The translations under genes and the position numbers were made by a program. The notes beneath the pieces are model-generated. The model saw only the letters and a program-made list of their open reading frames with translations, was not told where the DNA came from and ran no database searches. Below are positions 11,131-22,078 of a stretch of 64,000 nucleotides of DNA, piece after piece. The DNA is from Pseudisothecium myosuroides (lineage: Eukaryota; Streptophyta; Bryopsida; Hypnales; Lembophyllaceae). How positions within the stretch are numbered: the first letter of the stretch is position 1; every line of letters starts with the position of its first letter. The stretch spans positions 9,238,001 through 9,302,000 of the forward strand of contig OX637295.1 of NCBI GenBank assembly GCA_951799445.1, written 5' to 3'.

Positions 11131-13319
11131 GAGAAGCATGAAAAATCCTTAGTTTGAATGCTCTGCCAATATAACCAAATGAAAATAATTTAAATTTATT
11201 TATCATAGATGAAATCATTTGTCTTCTATACATATGTTGTGAAATTTTCAGAGTATTTGTGGAGATTTGAAATTACACTGAATTTTTGAAGAATAAATGA
11301 AATACACTCTTACTATAATAATCTGAATTTCTTTACAGTAGGTTAGCAGGTGTGTAAAATAGTGAAGAGCATCATAAAATAATTGAAGATTTTGTATCAA
11401 TATATATTTTGAAGATTGGTAACCCATGGTTATATGGTTATACCTCTAAACTTCAAACTGCAATAAAATATTCACCTTAAGGAATTTAGAAATTTTCCAA
11501 ACATGTTAAAACTGCTTGCAAGCTTGAACTTATAAACTTCATTGTAGTAAGGTCGGAGGCTTGAATTGTGATTGGGCATTTTGAACCGAACATGACACAG
11601 AGGTACATTTTGCTTTCTTCAATGTACCAAAATGTATAAAAGGTGTAAATTCTAGGAGGTGGTTGTTTTTAGAGCCCTATGGCATTTCAACTTCAAAATT
11701 TTATAACTAATTCCACAAAGCTCCAAAAAATATGAAACAACTTGGGTTGGATGCCATTTCCTCTTGTCTTTCAAGAAAAATTTATTGAAAAATATTTCAA
11801 GATGTTTTACCTCTCCAAAATTCAATTTCAACACTTAGTTGATCGCTTTATGGATTTCTACATTAGTTTTTCTCAAATGCAATAGAAATTATACACAAGG
11901 CCAAATGTGAGTTCAATCAAACACAACTTGGTATCTAGTCCAATTTAGTTAACCTCAATGGAGTTGCTTCAAAATCTTCAATGCTAAGGATGATGCAATT
12001 CTAGACTATACATGCACAACTTAAAATATAGATATTCATGAAAAAACTTAGATGAAAATCCACTTTATTAATTCAAAGTTCATTTTATTTTCAATGTGTA
12101 TCAACAAACACATTGGCTATCTATAGATTTTGGAATTGATCACAATTACGAACTTATGGTGAAGTAAAATGGTGTATTTAAATGTTGGTGTCAAGAAAAA
12201 AGTGTACGACAAAGGGTCTTCCACAATGTGAGGACGAAAAAAGGATGGGCTTTCCATCAAAGAGGGCCCTATGCAAAATGACTCACCTTGTACAAAATCC
12301 ATGGATGAAATGCCTCCTGTGTGTCATTGGATGATTAGCTCTCAATTAGGATGAAAAGGCCATTTTATGATGGATTGGGACTTTTGCTTTGCAATGAGAT
12401 GGATTGACACCTAAAGGACCATGGCATATCTTGGGTAGAAATTGTAGACTTCTAAATATTAAAAAATATTCAGAACCCCTGATAGATAGATTCAAAGTAG
12501 ATTTTATTTTGCTATCGAGAATCATACTAGCTGTAGTTGTTTTAAAATAAGTTCTTGATTTAACCCATGAACTCATTCATTTGTCCAAAGAGAGATCAGA
12601 TAACCTATGTGATAACTTAGTCTACATGCCTACACTAAAATAGCTCCGTGAGTATGTGTTCGTACTCAATAAAATCCCAAGCATACTACCGTTACATGCT
12701 ACCCTAGTACATATCATGAAATAAATCTCTGCTGCAGCAAAGTTGGATACTTATAATATTTGCAAGCATAGTCCTAATCACCAATTTGAAACAATCGTAT
12801 ACTTGTGACCTAAACAAATACCAAGGATAATAAAGAGTGAAAAATAAAGCAAAGGAATTTGCTTGAAATGTTTGTCCTTCATACCCCAATAAGATCGTTT
12901 AAAATTTTTGAAAAAATTCCTCAGGAAGTGGTAATCCTCACATGTTCCCATACCAACCAGCAAACCATTAGTGTGCTAATTGACGTACACGAGGTGTCTA
13001 CAAATTATCACAACTTGTCATCGTATATTCACCCAAGAAAAATCTTCTTAGTTCTCCACAAAGAATCAACGCACATTACAATTACATAAGCTAGTCATGC
13101 ATTTGTCTACAAAATAACAATCTAGTAAAACACAACCTGTTGGCCGCTGATTTGGGAGCCCAGCACCATAGCAATAAAAAAATTGCAAACACACACCAAC
13201 AATTCAAAGAATGATTCTAACTTTGTAAAGTCCTGGCCTATTGCTCGAATGACTCATGGGAAGCTCAAGCACGCCCTGTAAGATGCTGGTCAATTTCAAA
13301 AATTTTACAGGCTTAGTAG
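11131..13319. other. Intergenic AT-rich region with one dispersed repeat fragment
   Basis: No gene supported. The part at about 11665-11830 is related in inverse orientation to about 45590-45745. Both translate to a similar fragment on their corresponding strands (shared VVSYFLEL and GISY), but the 45-kb copy has stops. The rest shows no repeat boundary I can define. Confidence 0.4.
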
Positions 13320-13322
13320 AAG

Positions 13323-13543
13323 CACTACAAGAGAAAGGGGTGTTGTAACTGAGTTTTTAAGTATAGTCCTAGACATAAGATTATAAGTAATCATCTTTTA
13401 GGAGATTTTCAACAAAATTCACTAGAAACACATGTATTTCTAGTAAATTTTTGCAGAAAATCTCCAGAAGGGTCAGTACTAATAATTTTATGTCTAGAAC
13501 TATGCTTAAAAACTCAGTTTAAACATCCATTTCTCTTGTAGTG
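13323..13543. mobile_element. CACTA-like palindromic MITE, AAG target duplication
   Basis: 221 bp beginning CACTACAAGAGAAAGGGG and ending with the inverse ...TTCTCTTGTAGTG. It is flanked by AAG on both sides (13320-13322, 13544-13546), the 3-bp duplication typical of CACTA elements. The same family occurs at 63612-63833 (intact) and 13962-14107 (partial). Confidence 0.88.
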
Positions 13544-13798
13544 AAGCGCGGCAGTTTTGATGTGCATGTAAGCCAACGATATCTCTGCCTTCATGCCCAG
13601 CCTTAATTTTGTCCAATTAAGGCACAAGCCCCAAGAGGCCATCGTTCTTTTCCAATTAAAAAATGTATACGATCCTGACATGAGAACCGGAGGTGTTAAT
13701 AGCAGCTATGTATGACTTGTGCGTTAGCAGCATCAGGATATCAGCTCATGTACTCGCTATTTGGCCCAGTTGGTATTGGATGGTGCCATGCATTAAGC

Positions 13799-13935
13799 AA
13801 CATTAGTTTAGATGCACTAAACTAATGTTAATTCTCTCCCCATTTTTTTCTACAGCTATACATATAACAAAGTAATATGTATTTATAAGTGGTAGAATAT
13901 AAATACATATTACTTTGTTATATGTATAGCTGTAG
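13799..13935. repeat. Two adjacent perfect hairpins
   Basis: A short hairpin at 13799-13829 has stem AACATTAGTTTA and a 6-nt loop. A longer one at 13850-13935 has 38-bp perfect arms beginning CTACAGCTATACATATAACA around a ~10-nt spacer. Both look like remnants of small palindromic elements. Confidence 0.75.
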
Positions 13936-13961
13936 AATATAGAACACTAGGAATAGCACCC

Positions 13962-14107
13962 AAAATTTTACTTAAAATTTTCTTAAAGGTCATACATGTG
14001 TTTTAAGTAAAATTTTGCTGAAAATCTCTTTAAAGGTCATTACTTAAAATCATATGTCTAGGACTATACTTAAAAACTCACTTAAAACACCCCTTTCTCT
14101 TGAAGTG
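13962..14107. mobile_element. Partial CACTA-like MITE
   Basis: Matches the right two thirds of the 63612-63833 MITE, including TTTTGCTGAAAATCTC, GGTCATTACTTAAAATCAT and a right tip TTTCTCTTGAAGTG. The left terminus is missing. It abuts R2 copy B directly. Confidence 0.75.
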
Positions 14108-15727
14108 TCCATCGAAGGAACAAAAGAAAAAGGATTTGACTTTTTAAAATTGAGTGTGTTTTATGCATCCAATTTAATAATTGGTCGGCCCATATTAGCA
14201 TCTCCCCTATGTGGCATTTTGTTCCTTCTGCATAAAAAAATTATTGCTAGCAATAGTGGGCTTCCTTTAACCCCTAAAGGTTTTTGACTATATTTTCACC
14301 AAAACAGCTCCAAAACTGCCATTTCTAATATAAGTACCAAATTTTAGGAAAAAAATATTTTAGAACACATTTAACCATAGGATCTTGTAGTATATTGGTT
14401 AAGAAGATGTGGAAAAATTTCAGAATTTTCTGCTGTGTGGATTGCAAGATATTAGCGTTTGAATTGACAAAAACCCTTTTTTTGTCCCTGCGAAAAAATG
14501 GGCAGCTGCCCTTCACAAGGTCATATTTGTATGAAAAAATGTCCAAAATGGTGGTTACTCTTTGGATTCATTTTTCAAGGCAAGTTGGCTACATGCTTGA
14601 AAATTTTCAGATCGTTTGGAATTGTACAACATATAGGAAAAAAATAGTAAGTAGAAAGAGGTAGAGATTGACTCAAAATACTAAATTGTCAAGAATTTCG
14701 TTATGGAATTGAAAAATGTCAATCCCAATGGTTGTAATGTTGTAATAAACAATCTACATCCTATTTTTTTTATTTTTTTTCAAAAATATTGAAAATTGAG
14801 TTAAACAAAGGACTTCAAAGTTTATTTTAGAGTAGAGATTCCATAACTACACTCAAACTAAGAATCCTCATAACTTTTGACTCATTAATCCAAATGGAAT
14901 GGTTCAAAGCTTTCCATGTATATATAAATCTATAGAACCAATTTCAAGTTTTTATTTTTCAAAAAAGTGATTTTTAAAGAATTTTTTTCAGCTGCTTGGG
15001 CTGCCCGCCGAATGTGGAAAATTACATTTCATGCAATAACTTTTTAACCATGTAGTCAAAAGTTATGAAAATTGTTGGGCCTTGAAGCTACAACTTGAGC
15101 ACATCTTGTGTGAAAATTTTAAAGAAAAATAATAAAATTTCCATTCGTAGTGAGCTGCCAAAAATCGCTATGTTGACAAAAAATGGTGTTTGGTCCTTTA
15201 GGGGTTAACCCGAATCTAAGGAGGCTCCAACTTTTGTTAAGATTTTACTCCATATTTTTAAAAATGTGTTTTTCCTCTTTTTTGAAACAAATTAATGGAC
15301 GTAATTTTATTTATTTTTAATAAATGAAATGAGCCATTGCATTAAAAAAAAATTACAAAACAGCCAAGCCGCAAAGGCTGGACAATGAAGAGATGATGGG
15401 CGTACTTTGATGTTCCCAAGAGGCCAAGGCAGACTTTTTTTTTTCTTGGTTGAAGAGTTTTTCTGTTTGTTGTCTGTTTGTTGTAGAATTTCAGTGAAGG
15501 TTGGGCATGAGAATTTGGGCTGCCTGAGCTCATTGGATATTTGGATGATGCCCTCAAGGGGTCCTTTTCAGGCACCTCCGCCGGTGGAGGCAAAATGAGG
15601 AACAATGGTGCAAAAATTTACCCCTTATTTATTTTTTACGTAGTAGTGGTCAGACAATTGATTTACTTGTATATTTGGGGGTTACCAAATGAGTTGACTC
15701 ATTACATTCTAAGAAAACTCAAAATAC
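14107..15727. repeat. Dispersed repeat family R2, copy B, split by a TTAA element
   Basis: Collinear with copy A (659-2851) on both sides of the inserted element 14271-15204. The right part preserves the uninterrupted target of the copy A foldback (15621-15630). Confidence 0.8.
14271..15204. mobile_element. piggyBac-like non-autonomous element PB1-a
   Basis: 934 bp bounded by TTAA (14267-14270 and 15205-15208). Termini are CCCCTAAAGG and the inverse CCTTTAGGGG. The interior shares AAAACTGCCATTTCTA, an ATCTAACCGTAGGATCTT-like block and ATTTCAGAATTTT with the copies at 40.98, 47.98, 60.25 and 61.36 kb. The empty site survives at 897-900 in R2 copy A. No transposase ORF is present. Confidence 0.87.
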
Positions 15728-17809
15728 CATGACATTGTTTACCAATGAGGCAAGGGTTCCTTTTGCATCCTTGAAAATGAGACCCCTTACAGTGAACAAA
15801 ATTGTGTTCTATGGCTCCTCAAAGAATTCTAATCTTTTAATTAACTAATAAATTCTTCCCAAGTATATAGCTAAGCATAATACCTTCCTAGCATAAAAAA
15901 GACCATTGTTTGGTTATATAATGTTATTTGAAGAAAGCTTAAGTAAGACTTTAGGTGAAAGACCACCCACTGCTAAATTTATAGGGACAAAGCCTCTTTT
16001 AGCTTAGTTGCTTGTTTCTCATTGATAAAGATCACTGATTTTTTTCCTACATGCTTTTGTTTTATTTTTATAACTTATGTTGAAAATGCTCCCATTGCTT
16101 GCAAATGTGCATGTAATATCGGATGCTCTACAATGCACAAAAACAAGTAGAATGGACAAGTATAAATTATTTCAAATGAAAATTTGATATCATGTTTTTG
16201 TTTTTCACTGGCTCTATCTTTTTTGGACATAGACCACGGCATTGACTCTCGCATCCACTATGATTTATGGATCTGTTTTCTAAATCCTATGGCTACAACC
16301 ACATTCATACTATATAACATGGGTAGAATTTGGTCAAAAAAAGGGATTCGATTTTTAAAAATTAAAATTTTTTAAATTTTATTTTTATACCATTGAAACT
16401 TTGTTTTCTTTGTTTAATTGAGTTCCTACTATCCACTATCTATTAACTAATATTATTCTCACTAGAAAAAAACATGTCTACCACAATTGGCTAAAAAGCG
16501 CCAAGGGGCCTATACAACTCTCTTATTACTATAGCCCCCCTCTAGTAGCACCAAATCTTACATGATTCTTTTACATCATTAGTATATTGTTTTAGTGGCA
16601 AAGTAGTCGTAGAATGAAGTGTATAAATTATTTTAGTTGCAAAGCAATTGTAGAATGACATATAGGATTATGAGAGTTGTAACAAATTTCAATTTAGAAT
16701 GAATGTGAACTATTCTCCATTCAATATTCATCACAATTGTCGATGTGGACAAGTCTACGCTCTACGGAATCCACTATGTTGATCTGTAATTGCAAAAAAC
16801 GACTAGGAAAAGATTGCAACTACAAAATGACAATAGTCATTTGTAAGTCGTTTCTTAGTTGTTTTTTAGTCATTTCCTGGTCGTATCCTAATCATATACT
16901 AGTTGTTTCCGAAGTCATTCTTATGTCAATTGTCAAGATTAGATTGGACATATAAGACTTGTAAGTTGTTGTATTCTTATGAGAGAGATGGAATTCTATC
17001 AATAGAATTCTAAAATTTCTATAATTTAAAGATTTCTACAACCTATTAAAGTCTAAAAATATTTAAAATCCAATCAATTTTAAAACCTATGAAATTATAA
17101 AGGTTCCTAAACCAATGAAATTTATTATATACAAATATTCAAAATTTTGAAATCTAAAAAAGGAAGTACATCTAAAATTCTAAAGTCTACAAATTATTGA
17201 AATTAGAATCTACAAATCTACAAGTCACAAGCGAGTCGCAATGAAGTTACAGATGAGTCGCAAAGAAGTCATACATTAGTCACAAATGAATCGCCAACAA
17301 GTCGTATAACTTGTCAATTGAGTGACTAACTCCAAACGGCAAATTGGCAACAAATACCACATAAGCAACCACGTCAAAAAAGTTCATCAATGACGTTCCA
17401 AACAAGACATCAAATGAAAAACAATCCCATTGTCATCCTTTGCAACTATTGCAACGTCCAAAACAACTAGGAATTCCCAAATTAGCATTAATCGCAAATC
17501 TTTTTTACAGCTAAAATATTAATTGTTCTTTGTAGTCCCTAAATCCTTCATTTTCTTCTAGTGTCTTTATTTAGGACACAAACTCATAGTTACACCATTC
17601 TTTTTTTTTATTAGTGATTGATATAATTGAGTAATTCAAGGTGTTTCCTAAACATGCTATGGATGCTAGATTCCTTTTAACTTTGTCTTCTTACCATAAA
17701 AGTACATATTGCAGTTGTCGTGCAGAGATGGTAAACATGTCAGGAATGGGGCATTTAATAGAGCACCGTCCCATTTCAACTTCAAGCATTCATTAGAGCA
17801 TCCTCATAT
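15728..17809. other. Intergenic; R3 repeat fragment and short AGTCG-type motif clusters
   Basis: 15745-15890 is a fragment of a third dispersed repeat, R3, also seen at 30090-30310 and 53030-53600. It shares CAATGAGGCAAGGGT, GTGAACAAAATTGT and ATGGCTCCTC. Around 16600-16930 and 17220-17340, short motifs such as TTAGTCATTT, AAGTCGT and AGTCGCAA recur in opposite orientations, resembling the subterminal repeats of a decayed DNA transposon. No gene is supported. Confidence 0.4.
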
Positions 17810-18925
17810 AGCAATTTGTCAAGGGGGAAGATTCGGTGAGAAGATGAGCCAAGCTAGCTGGAGTGCCCCATAGCAGGCATGCCAAGGCCAAAAAAATGGC
17901 TAGCCACTTCATAATTGGAAGAGTGCACAGCCAAATGGCGAGTCTCACAAATGGTGCGCTATGCGCTTCAAATGTCTTTTTGATACCATTTTTGACGTAC
18001 CAACCCCTAATTGACTCTTAGATGAGCTACTGGTCTTCCAACTAAACACAACAAGCTAATTCCAAAATCTGAGAACCAAATCTATAAAAAATGAGTCAAA
18101 TACCTATGTCATTTGACAGTCTGCCATCAAAAAAAAAATTGTTTGCAAAATGAAGGAATTAGCTCATTGGCATTTGGTGAGAAGCTAGAATAGAGAGGTT
18201 GTTTTTATAATAAAATTCATTGTCCAACGTGAATCCCCAAAGGATAGGATAATTTGAAGATGAGAGCTTGTGCACTCATTGTCAAAACTTAAGAATTGTG
18301 TTTGAAGTAGAATTTTAGACCTCATTTAGGCATAGTAGACTAACTTTCCAAAAACTTCAAACTATAAAAAGTTGGAAAATCAAGATAACTTTCATTACCG
18401 AAAATCCGTTTGAGAATTTGATTCTCCAATCAAAAGTTATGGACAGAATTCAAAGAGGATGTTTGAAAATGTCCAGAAAAATTCTCTTAAACTCCTCTTT
18501 GAAATTTGTTTATAACTTTTAATTGGAGGATCAACATCTAAAACAAATTTTTGAAGATGAAAGTTTTCTTAATTTCCCAACTATTCTTAGTTCAAAGTTT
18601 TTGGAAAAGTTATTCTACTATGCCTAAATGAGGTCTAAATACTACTTCAAACACAATTCCTGCTTTTGACTTAACTATGAATAGTTGAGCTCCAACTAAT
18701 TCTAATTTACATATCCCACATGGGTTGTTGTACTTGCTACCACCCATATGTATATAAAAAGCTTTTTTTCTCACTTGAAAACTCAAAGTAAATTGAAAAT
18801 GCATTTAAAGCAATGAAGCAATGAATTGAAATTTTTTATAGTTTAATTTTAAAGCAATGAAATTACATCACATTGCATACCCCCACTTGACGCCCTTTCT
18901 TGGGCATGCCCACCATGTCGATGCC
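17810..18925. mobile_element. Decayed foldback element related to 46079-47207
   Basis: The left end TTAGAGCATCCTCATATAG resembles the TTAGAGCATCGCCAC tips of the 46-kb foldback. The interior 18310-18760 matches 46470-46960 (GACCTCATTTAGG, AAAATCCGTTTGAGA, CCTAAATGAGGTCT, ATCCCACAT). Inverted arms pair around about 18470. The right end near 18905-18925 (GTCGATGCCCTTAGG) is degenerate, so the boundaries are approximate. Confidence 0.6.
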
Positions 18926-18977
18926 CTTAGGAGTCTAAAACTATGAAAGAGACCTCATGTCAACCTTTACTAATTAA

Positions 18978-19625
18978 CCCCTAAATGCCCAAGGCCTGTT
19001 TGGAGCTTCTCAAAATTTACTTTAAATTGAACAAAAAGTCAACATTTTCATAAGTTGTACCAATTTCTTTTGAGTTGTAACCGTACAAATTCAAACTAGA
19101 CATGTTAGAAATCACATAGGAAAAGAAAACATAACAATATCACTTACAAATTGAAAGATTATAATGTTTGATTATGAGGGAGCTAAAACTATGAAAAAAT
19201 TTCAATTCTCTTTTCGCATGTCAACTCTAAAAAGTTGGTCACTAAAAAAATATGAGATTATAGGGCCTAGCATACACAACCCCAATCAATTTATAGTTTT
19301 TCAAAATCTATTCTACAATTTTTTTAAATAAGTTTCTAAGGTGATTTTTTCTCCAAGATCTAGTGTATTTGAGGCTCATTTCCAAGAGCCCTCAACACTA
19401 CGGGAAGTCAAGATTGCAACGGGTATCCTTGCACAAAATCTTGAATAGAAAAATCATAATCCTTCATTTTTAAGATCAGCTTTTTGAACGTAGAACTAGA
19501 CTTCAAAAAGAGTTCTCCAAAAATATAAACTATTAAAATAGCAATTTGATTGGATTTTACTTAACTTCAAAGTTTTCGAAATCGAGTTCGAAACACCAGA
19601 ATCTGGTGCCTCGGGCAGTTAGGGA
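18978..19625. mobile_element. piggyBac-like relative with TTAA boundaries (PB2)
   Basis: 648 bp between TTAA at 18974-18977 and 19626-19629. The left tip CCCCTAAATGCCCAAGGC corresponds to the inverse right tip TCCCTAACTGCCCGAGGC. The termini match the PB1 family closely, but the interior is mostly different, so it may be a deleted or chimeric relative. Confidence 0.72.
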
Positions 19626-19788
19626 TTAATAGAGGATAATTGACTAAACAATGTTTTGCAGTATGTAACTAACCCCCTTTGAAATCTGCTGGATCACTTA
19701 GAAGGATGCTTTACAGACACCCCACATAAGTATGTGGCAAGATAATAGGGTAAGAAATCTCTTAATTCCTAAGAACTAAGGAGCTTAA

Positions 19789-20363
19789 CCCTTTAGTGAC
19801 CGGTTGACCACTTTTTAGTCGAATTTTGGATTCTTTGTCTTTTACTGCCCTCAATACAAGGGATTTGAAAAAACTCAAAGAGTAACGCAAATAGAGCTTC
19901 AACATGCACTCCAAACAATCCAGTTTCAGAGAATTCTGTGCACTAACAAGGTAGCTGTGTTTGTCCAAAGACAAAAGGGCCGACCTGAGTCATACCTTCT
20001 AAGTCACATATATATTCAACAACTCATGTGATTCTATTTGAAATTGACGCCTAAGTACGATAGAAACGTTGCCCAACAATCCCATGAATTGTAGAGGCAT
20101 GTTTCAAAAGTTATGGTGATAATGTATTATGATGCTTTAGTTGAAGGCTACTTCGATGCATCGCACTTTGAAGATCACTCACAACAAATTGCACTGTTAG
20201 ATCGTGTTCACTTTTTGTTTTTTTCATGGAGAAAGCCTACAACATCAATTCCTACGGTCTGATATGGGATTACTTCCTTGGAGTAGTGATGAAATTTTCC
20301 TTTTCCAAATTTGTATTCAAAAACTGCCGCTCGCCCCCCAAATCAACCACAGTCACTAAAGGG
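19789..20363. mobile_element. TTAA-flanked element with CCCTTTAGTGAC termini (PB3)
   Basis: 575 bp between TTAA at 19785-19788 and 20364-20367. The left tip CCCTTTAGTGAC and right tip GTCACTAAAGGG are perfect inverse repeats. It lies 160 bp from PB2. The interior has no transposase. The terminal sequence differs from PB1, so it is a separate lineage with the same target preference. Confidence 0.75.
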
Positions 20364-20479
20364 TTAAGCATGGATACTTACACAAATGACGACTCTTACA
20401 GAGTATCTTGAATTAGACAGAATAAAAACAGAACCAATAGGACACTCGATAGCAATGTTCGATGAGAGACGAAATGGAA

Positions 20480-21740
20480 GGTGACTGTCCATCTGGGTTC
20501 AAAAGGATTCATCAGAAAAGTACCTCCGTTGCAACAATATTGACGCAGTTTCCCTACTACGCAGTATTGATGCAGTACACAATGTATATATACTCAATAC
20601 TAGAAAAGTAGGTAGTCTTGCAATACTAATGTAGTACAAATTACGTAGCTACTCAATTATGAGAAATTAGTTGTTGTTGCAATATTGCAACAATTAAAAT
20701 TGTTGCAGTATTGATGCAATCCTAATATTTTGCAATATTGATGCAATACTGAACATATACCTATACAATATTGAAGAATTTGGTAGTGTTGCCATACTGC
20801 AACAATTAATATTCTTAATTGAGAATTGTTTTGAATATATATTGAAATTGTACAATTTAAAATAACAAATTTTTATTGAAACAATATTGCGCAAGTAGTA
20901 CAATTGTCCAAATCTCATCCTTCAGTTATTCATTTTTTTCTACTACCATTTTCCTTTTGTAACTTCTTATAAAGATTGTTGGTTGGCATGAAGAAAATGG
21001 TATCATTTTAAGAATATTCTATCAAAACTATCCTATTAAATTTATTATTCTATGCAATCTTGATCAACACACCAAATTTCCATTTCAAAAAACAAAATAT
21101 CCATTTTTGATCAATTATTTTGTGTGTTCTTCATTGTATTATATAATAATTGATTAAAAAATATTAGTGATGGATTTTTCAAATTTTATTGTGGAAACAT
21201 TTAAGAAACATCAATGTACTCATCTCACTTTGTAAAAAAAAATTAAATTACCTAAGAAAAAATTTACACTAGAAAGAATTCAATGTTAAGGTGTTGCCTT
21301 CCCAAATTTTATTAAATGGATACTTTTAAATTATAATTATATTTTACTAATAAACCCTTGTATTGTGACTACTTCTATACGTTTGAGCATGATGGTTCAA
21401 TTGGTTTGCCAAACCTAATTATAATTTTCAGAATTATTTTATAAATTTTTTTTTATTAGACTTCATAGTGGGGTTACAAGACTTCTTAGTATTGATGCAG
21501 TACTCTTTTAGTGTTTAGTAGTAATAAATTTTGAGTTCTAAAACAGTATTGTACAATGAACATGGCAATACTGAATAACAAAATGCTTGGCAATATTAAT
21601 TTGAATCTAATTCAGTACCACATGCAATAAAGTCATCTGTATTGCAACAATACTGCATCAGTATTGGACTGTTAAGCCACTGCGAATATATTGAAACAAT
21701 ACTGCAACAATATTCTTTAGAGCCCCAATTTTTCCCCGAT
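20480..21740. repeat. Composite repeat with TGCAATATTG-type subterminal motifs
   Basis: Flanking arms at about 20530-20820 and 21480-21715 are packed with variants of TGCAATATTGATGCAATACT and its inverse. The centre (about 20990-21440) is related to the interior of 10067-11130 (TTGAGCATGATGGTTCAATT, CCATTTTTGATCAATT). It looks like a decayed DNA transposon with subterminal repeats. Exact ends are not resolved. Confidence 0.5.
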
Positions 21741-22078
21741 GCTTCATTGAAATCCAGACTTCGTAGTCATCACAAATCATGGAAACCATGTACGAGAAGA
21801 AAATTTAGCACAACTTAACCACTCAGGTTGATATTTATATATTTATGCGAGATGGACAGCCCCAGGTCGTATAGAATGACTGCAGTGGCGACCAAACCAC
21901 GAAATGACAGGTTAATCTTCAGGTCTACAACTTCACCGCGACTTACCAATTCAGAATCCCAAATCCTCAAGCCCATGCTAAGCTGCAACATCGATGGAAG
22001 TGAGAGGAACACAAGGAGAGACTAAGCTCAGAGACACCCAGACTAACATTTATGGACACTCCTGACCAGAGCACTTTG

